Below are positions 56,128 through 64,000 of a stretch of DNA of 64,000 bases, piece after piece. Each line of letters opens with the position of its first letter. The first letter of the stretch is position 1. The DNA is taken from positions 362,001 to 426,000 of the forward strand of contig JAODUO010000186.1 in the NCBI GenBank assembly GCA_025642075.2. The letters are read 5' to 3'. The notes under the pieces were generated by a model. It was given only the letters and a program-made list of their open reading frames with translations. It had not been told where the DNA came from and made no database searches. Position numbers and translations under genes: made by a program. The stretch is from Ridgeia piscesae (taxonomy: Eukaryota > Annelida > Polychaeta > Sabellida > Siboglinidae).

Positions 56128-56375
56128 ACTGTTTCACTAAGATAAAGCTCTTAAGGAAAAACCATCATTAAACAAAATCCATTGATAATGTTTTCACAAA
56201 ATGCTTAAATATCCATTGCTGCACCACATCGGGACTATTTCCATGATTCACCCGGTGCGTCATGGTGCTGAGTTTTCAAGTTTTCAATACCACTATTAAA
56301 GATCAAGATTACTTTTAAAGAACAAAATCGGGCTTAAGAGCTCTTAACATCGTTAGTGAAATGGCCCCTTGATAT
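56128..56375. mobile_element. MITE-like element, TIR TTTCACTAA
   Basis: Starts ctgtttcactaagataaagc and ends gctcttaacatcgttagtga plus aatggccc, inverted ends of about 25 bp. It shares accatcattaaacaaaatcc with 21385-21640 and 25905-26000. Confidence 0.65.
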
Positions 56376-56692
56376 TGGTTGGATACTTGATATCAACTGA
56401 TCACCTATGTTACTAACTGTGCTAATAATGTTTGTAGTCACCCTTCAGAAACAAGAATAACAGTGTCCAGCTAAATAGAAACAAAGACAAATTATTATTG
56501 TTGGACGACTGCAAAAATATTATTCATCAGGTTTATTCAGAAACCAATTTTGAGCGAACATTGTATATAATAACTCATGAAAACTGCATTTTCTTGTTAA
56601 TAAAATTTGCTTTTTTTACAGTTGAAAGCTGTTCAACTAAATAAAGACAAGCATGATTAACAATCATTATGACCATACCAACTCATACTTAC

Positions 56693-56995
56693 TAAATGGA
56701 GACATTGGTATGACAGAGCTCTTCAGTTCAGCCGCTGAGTTACTAGCTCCCGCTGCATTCTGGGAGACGACACGGAAGTCGTACTTGCGACCCTCCACTA
56801 GATCGCCTATTGTTGCCGTGGTTACGTCATCACTGACTGTCATGACCTTTGTGAACTCTTCACCCTCCTCTCTGCTCTCTATCACAAACTCTGTCACGGG
56901 CGTCGCCTTGTCGATCTTGCCTGCCTTCCATGACAGTGTCACTGTGTCACGCGTCACTGATGTCACCTTCAGGTGCTTTGGGGCGGAGGGTATTT
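56693..56995 (-). CDS. unc-89: FN3 domain exon
   Basis: EIPSAPKHLKVTSVTRDTVT, LSWKAGKIDKATPVTEFVIE, YDFRVVSQNAAGASNSAAEL. 303 bp, phase 1-1. Acceptor ttgtacttcag, donor TTTA|GTAAGT. Confidence 0.92.
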
Positions 56996-57125
56996 CTGAA
57001 GTACAAAAATGTTATCACAAGATGAAAAGCTTAGACAAGAAATAAACCATACTGGACTTGCAGTTGAGGGTCTTTTTCACTCCATCCAAGCAGTCATTTA
57101 ATTGGCCATCAACTTGTTTATATAC

Positions 57126-58688
<1,563 letters not shown>

Positions 58689-58994
58689 TGACAGCAGTTC
58701 TTGCAACAACGGGGGCGTCTAACTGTACCCCTGTTTCACTGACTCCTGCAGCATTCTCGGCGAATACCCTGAAGTCATATTCCGCCCCTTCAGCGAGCCC
58801 CCTCACAGTCAGCGCACACCCCCTACCCTCCAGTCGCCCCGCATACACAAACTCCCCGGCTGTACCCCGGCGTTTCTCCACAACATAGCCACTGATCTGA
58901 CTTCCCCCGTCTGACAGGGGCGATTCCCAACCCAGTCGGACTGCCTCAGATGTCACCTCCAACACCTGCAGATGTCTCACTGCCGAGGGGGTAT
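58689..58994 (-). CDS. unc-89: FN3 domain exon
   Basis: DTPSAVRHLQVLEVTSEAVR, LGWESPLSDGGSQISGYVVE, YDFRVFAENAAGVSETGVQL. 306 bp, phase 1-1. More GC-rich than its FN3 neighbours. Acceptor gtgtttctaacag, donor GTCA|GTAAGA. Confidence 0.92.
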
Positions 58995-61900
58995 CTGTTA
59001 GAAACACGCACCATTATACACCCTACACGGACCATGCATATTTCCTGGTGGTATTAGACACATCAAGTTACAGAAGTGTCGTTTATTAGTTCATGTTATG
59101 TTACAAAGTTCACGCACCTTCAGTGAAGTTACTACACTTGTCACATATTTAATGCTTTTTTTATATTACATAATTTTTTTTAGCTCATTCAATAACGTAA
59201 TGTGATTGATCACAGTCAGACCATCGACACGTCAAATATAAAATTAAAATAGTTTTAATAAAAAATATAAACTGGCAACCATGGCTAATATTGGTGCTTA
59301 TTTGTGTATGTTCTGCTTTGCACGTATCTTCTACATTGATACACTAAAAGTTATGTATCCTTAATTATAGAAAACATTTAATGTTATAATTATATCAACT
59401 ATGTATCATTGTTTGTAATTATGTAGGTACTAATTGTAATACAAACAGCATTCAATCTGCTTATGATATTTTACTGTGGGCAAATTATGTATCTTTGTTG
59501 ATGTCTGTCAAAAGAAACGTTTCTTTCAGATCATGTTGAAAAAGGAATTTATAATTTTATTTTCACTTCACTAAAGTTGCATGAACGTTGTTTAACTAAC
59601 ATACACGCCATGTACAGACGCTAAACAATGTTAGCACTGCTTCATAAGACTAATGCAAACTACTCTTACAGGATAACTGATAAATAACCTAATGAGTAAT
59701 GACTGACAACATGTACCTCTGACTGCATGCTAACACAATATCAGTTATTAAAACAGAAATGCAGCTAGTGAATTATTAAAATACCTAAACAAGTAATTAA
59801 AATGTACGACAGAAAGAAAGCATTAAAAACCTGATAGGTTCATGTTATACACAAGGCTAAGTTTAAAATACCACTCTCTAGGACAAGCTATAAAACATTC
59901 CTATAAATGTCAACCTATGAAACCATTTATACATTACCTCTGCATCTTGTTGATCTTTCTATAAAATGCGATTAGAAAGTGTACTGAACATGTTTGTCAA
60001 AAACATTTATTTATGTTTGTAACTACAAAACAAAAGCATAAATGTAAATCTAAAGTGAAGTTGTCTGTTCCATGATCAAGGTTCATCCAGAGGTGATAAT
60101 TATTAGCAACATAGTCACAGTCACAGGTGAAGATGGTGTGTGAACCACGCAGACACGCCAAACATCACAGGACTATTACTGTATTCCTGCCTGCCACTCT
60201 TTTATTTGCAATATCCTTTTGCCTTTTGCAGTTGCAACATTCAAATTACTTACTGTTTTGGAGTCAGTTTGGTGGGTATTACAGATTCAATATTTTTGGC
60301 ATTGACAATATTATATTTATAACCGTGGAACAGACAGCCTCGCTTTAAGAACTAGACACGTAGAAAGTCACTCAACTGCACCTGGATCACAAACGGCAGG
60401 GAAGATGACATGCCAAGGGTGCTCACAGCCAGGGATAGGGCAGGGGTAGTTGTCAATAGCCTCTACCCTAGTGGGGCACACAACACTTCATGCACTGGTC
60501 TACGTACAGTGAACACAGAGACACAGTTGCCACCAAAACTATTGTGCAGTTAAAAAACTACATCAAAGACATCCCTTAGAGCAGAAATTAACTAATCGAG
60601 AGTCTGATTATTTAATGTCCAAACCTGTAATGGCCGACTTAGGTGACTTTGTTTGTTGTATTGGTAACTTGCCAGCATTTCTTCTACAGCTCAGTCATGT
60701 TGTTTTTCACATGGTTTAAAAACCATAAATATAGCACTCACCACGTTACGCTCAGTGTAATGATCAGATTTATTTTAGAAATCTATAGTTGTTTGCTGGC
60801 CCAGTATTTATTGCAAAAAATTGCACTTTAAAAGTAAACTTTATAATTTTTTTATTTTGTGCATTCAACAGATCCAATGTTGATAACCACAGGAATTAAT
60901 ATTACGCCCAACATTAAATAAGTTGATTGCTGGTTTGATGTTTTCATTAAAACTAAATCAATGGTTTCCCACATATGTCATCCTGGATACTGTACAGGTG
61001 GCTTGGTTTTTTTTTTAAATTAATGTGAAACAAGACAAGCAAAACATTGAAGTAATGAGACTCCTTTAAGTTCTAGTTAGCTCTTCATTATACTTGAATT
61101 GTACAGACAGTATTTATAATCCATCATAATAATTTAATGTACATCAGATGAATATTACATGAGATTTTACTGCACTAACAGAAAAATATTAGAAAGAAAA
61201 TTTACAAGCATGACAGGTTCCTGGGGGGTTACTTCAATATTTGCTTAGTAGGGCCTATGTTATGTTGTCTATTTAGTCAGTATCACCAGATATCTCTAAT
61301 GCCAATTTCATGTTGCACAATCAGGTTTAGGACAACTGTGCTCTACGAAGCAATTGACAATTCTGTGTTTCTGCAGAAATTGTACATTTTATACAGGAAC
61401 ATGCAAATTCAGAAATGAGATGTTTATCATCTCATTAAAACCTTCTACATGCATAAAACCAGTACTCTGTTGTCTTTGTTCTAACATACTGTACAACAAA
61501 AAACACACATTTTGACTAACAGACACGTACTGCATGATACACACAGACAACGAGAGTAACACTGAAGATCAAGTTTAAACAAAAGTTTTCTGTTCTGCCA
61601 CTTGGACAAATTTCTGCAATGGAGGTCATTATTAACGGGCTATTCGCTTAAATGTTGTAGCCCATCGCAACAGCACTACATCAATATATGTTACAGTCAA
61701 ACCCATGACTTCAAATACAGTTATGATCTCAGTGTTTGCCTACATTTTGCATATGAAAATATAAACAACAAACACTGTTTATGTCTGGCTGACAATATAA
61801 ATTCAACACATCTACTCTACTCTTAAGAACAGGATTAATAGTAACAAAACTGAGGAACAGAAACCACTGATCTAAGTTCACAACTGCTGGATACTAGCCT

Positions 61901-62367
61901 GAACACACATGCGCAGGGCAGTGAACAATGCAGCACATCTTTCTGGGCAGCTAGGGTATCTAGTAGAAACTATTCCCGTAAAACCACGTTGCTTCAAAAA
62001 GCACGACTTTCCATAGATATAAATTGGTCATAAGTAACAGGGGAGAGTAAAACATTTCAGGAAACGTTATTTAAGTAAATGCAACAGAAGTGGAATGTTT
62101 TCATTCTTGTAGCATACCAGGAAATTAGGGACGCTAATTTTAATGTAGTTGTAGACAGTTTACATAGAATCAAACCTCAGTGAAACAAACCCCAGACAAT
62201 GTACAGGGTGATCTAAACAAATTCATAATGACCCCCGGAGTGGTAGACATAGATGTCTGGTGACACAATCAAATGCAACATGACAACACTATAGACACAT
62301 CAAATACATACAGGGTTTTACAAATGACATCCAAATAAGGGGTGGGGTTAATAAGACGTGAACTTAC
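58995..62367. other. 3.4-kb intron, nothing recognised
   Basis: AT-rich unique-looking sequence with no domain-like frame, RNA gene or obvious tandem repeat. Flanking phases (A|AT) join directly, so no exon is required here. Confidence 0.6.
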
Positions 62368-62673
62368 TGAGGGGTGCCGAGGCAGTGACAGGGGTGTCTA
62401 AAACTGCCCCCTCCTTGCTCACACCGGTGATGTTCTGAGCCATCACCCTCACATTGTACTCCCCGCCGTCCAGCAGGTCCTTGATGACGTAGCGCCGCGT
62501 GTCAGCTGTCACACTCCCGGCTGTTGTGAATGTCGTGCCAGTCGCGTGACACACCTCGATGACGTACCCAGTGACGGGAGAACCTCCGTCACTCTCCGGG
62601 GCGTCCCACTCGATACTTATACTGCCCTCTCCTGTCCCCGTCACACGAAGGTCTCTCGTCGACGACGGCAAAT
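62368..62673 (-). CDS. unc-89: FN3 domain exon
   Basis: DLPSSTRDLRVTGTGEGSIS, IEWDAPESDGGSPVTGYVIE, YNVRVMAQNITGVSKEGAVL. 306 bp, phase 1-1. Acceptor cctggtgttcag, donor CTCA|GTAAGT. Confidence 0.92.
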
Positions 62674-63290
62674 CTGAACACCAGGAACAGCAACACCGAT
62701 TATTTTCTTGATGCGATACATACGTACAGGTTAAACATAATGCTAATTTAAACAGCTTTTAAAATATTTATTTTATCCATGACTGTTGGAAGTTATATCA
62801 AACTTTTTTATGAACTAGTTATATATAAAAGCTCTGTCATTGTTGAATGTTATGTAAAATGTTTTAACGACTGTTGCAAATCATTTCAAACATTTCTAGA
62901 TTGTTGCACGCTATATAATATCATTTTATGATTGTTGCACATCACATAACATTGTCTATAATTGTTGTCAAGTTATGTAAAATATTCTACAATGGTTGCA
63001 CATTACATAAAATGTTGCTACAATTGTTGCAAGTGATGTAAAATGTTTCATGGACTGTCGAAATTTGTGTAAAATATTTCTAGGATTGCCGTATGTCATG
63101 TAAACATTCCAGCTGTCCAGTGAATGGTTTACATAATTTCAAACAACCATAAACACGAATAACACTGCAAACAATCAGCTCCTGTACCACATCAACCCTC
63201 ACTTGGTAAGAGCCCGAGCCATATTTATGCAAATCAGATTAAATTGCAGCTATACCTAAAATGGAAACAAATTGCCAACAATGTACTTAC
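62674..63290. other. Intron with weak ATTGTTGCA repeats
   Basis: Loose repeats gattgttgcacatcacataa and caatggttgcacattacata at 62880-63080. No coding feature. Confidence 0.5.
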
Positions 63291-63596
63291 CAAATGGCAG
63301 CCTTGCCTTAATGGCAGGAAGCAGCTCTACAGGCTGCTCGCTCAGCCCAGCGGCATTCTGGGAAAACACACGCAAGTAGTAATCGCGACCCTCCTGTAAG
63401 TCTTTCGCTGTGTAGCTGGTTGTGTCTGGCTTCACCGTCGCCAGGAGGCGATAACTGCTCTCAAACGAATCACGACACTCTACCGCATATCCTGTCAGGG
63501 GGGAGCCACCGTCCGACTCTGGTGCATCCCATGCAATCGTGATGAAATCCCTCCAGATCTCCGTCATGCGCACGTTCCGGGGTGCAGAAGCGCAAC
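63291..63596 (-). CDS. unc-89: FN3 domain exon (first exon in window)
   Basis: GCASAPRNVRMTEIWRDFIT, IAWDAPESDGGSPLTGYAVE, YYLRVFSQNAAGLSEQPVEL. 306 bp, phase 1-1. Acceptor gactgctctcacag, donor TTTG|GTAAGT. The phase-1 start shows that the gene continues beyond 64000. Confidence 0.92.
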
Positions 63597-64000
63597 CTGT
63601 GAGAGCAGTCAGATGCATGTGAACTGACATTACTTGAGGAAATAGGAGAATGTTGACACGGGCATCTATGAAGAGATTATATACTTTTGTAAAACAGTTA
63701 ATTTCTTTTGTCATGATGTTGTGTTTTCTGGTTGGAAACCATATTCCTTAATTCCTAATCATTTCCAATGGAGCGATGGCAGAATAAAATCTTCCAAGTT
63801 GCAATATAATCTACACTGTATGGCCCTTCAAGTAAAACAATTCTTGGGTAGATAGATTTACAGATATTACAGTTTGCCACTGTATTCTCTTAAACATTGT
63901 GACAAAATATATATCTGATGAAAATATGTCTCAAGAAAATGTTAAGATATGTGACCAAGCGATCCATAAATGTCACCAAGATAATGTCTTCATAAAGCAG
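63597..64000. other. Intron at window edge
   Basis: AT-rich; nothing recognised. Confidence 0.5.

Overview
This is a eukaryotic, AT-rich, intron- and repeat-heavy window. It looks like it comes from an invertebrate muscle-protein locus. I favour a mollusc or another lophotrochozoan, judging from the obscurin-type architecture, tRNA-derived SINE-like repeats and pogo/Tigger-like elements, but the species cannot be told from sequence alone. Almost everything coding belongs to one gene on the minus strand, transcribed from 64000 towards 1. I could chain 41 exons (63596 down to 1085) whose splice phases all agree, about 11.2 kb of coding sequence or roughly 3,700 residues. Both ends of the gene lie outside the window: no start codon, stop codon or kinase domain is visible.

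Domain order in the protein: a run of 10 single-exon fibronectin type III (FN3) domains (63.6-47.4 kb); a large exon with two FN3 domains joined by a Lys/Glu-rich linker (46.97-46.16 kb); an Ig half-domain (45.3 kb); a 1.37-kb exon of RKDS-type repeats ending in another Ig half-domain (43.9-42.5 kb); Ig domains with a PEVK-like EEPVAKK repeat (41.0-38.0 kb); two tandem SH3 domains (37.1-34.2 kb); a RhoGEF DH domain split over four exons and a PH domain (33.6-24.4 kb); an acidic Ser/Tyr-rich linker (23.9-21.2 kb); seven Ig domains (21.3-5.4 kb); and three FN3 domains with Lys-rich linkers (5.1-1.1 kb). SH3-DH-PH combined with many Ig and FN3 domains is diagnostic of obscurin/UNC-89, the giant sarcomeric M-band scaffold and Rho-family exchange factor.

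The introns carry an unusual load of tandem repeats: 33-bp, about 58-bp, 27-bp, 21-bp, 34-bp, about 40-bp and 180-bp arrays plus GT, CT and TGTATG-type microsatellites. Several are built from splice-site or exon-edge sequence. The most striking case is the Ig exon at 15585-15760. Its 5' splice site has been amplified into an in-frame 33-bp array on one side and its 3' splice site into a 58-bp array on the other, so one exon sits between an array of candidate donors and an array of candidate acceptors. Other points of interest: FN3 exon tandem duplication with one copy that has lost its acceptor AG inside a degraded stretch, a phase-1 cassette that may swap Ig halves, two fold-back elements, a TA-flanked Tigger-like element, an amplified SINE A-box array, and scattered CTCF-like motifs.

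No prokaryotic genes, CRISPR arrays, rRNA or convincing tRNA genes were seen. Exon boundaries were read by eye from GT/AG sites, reading frame and domain continuity.
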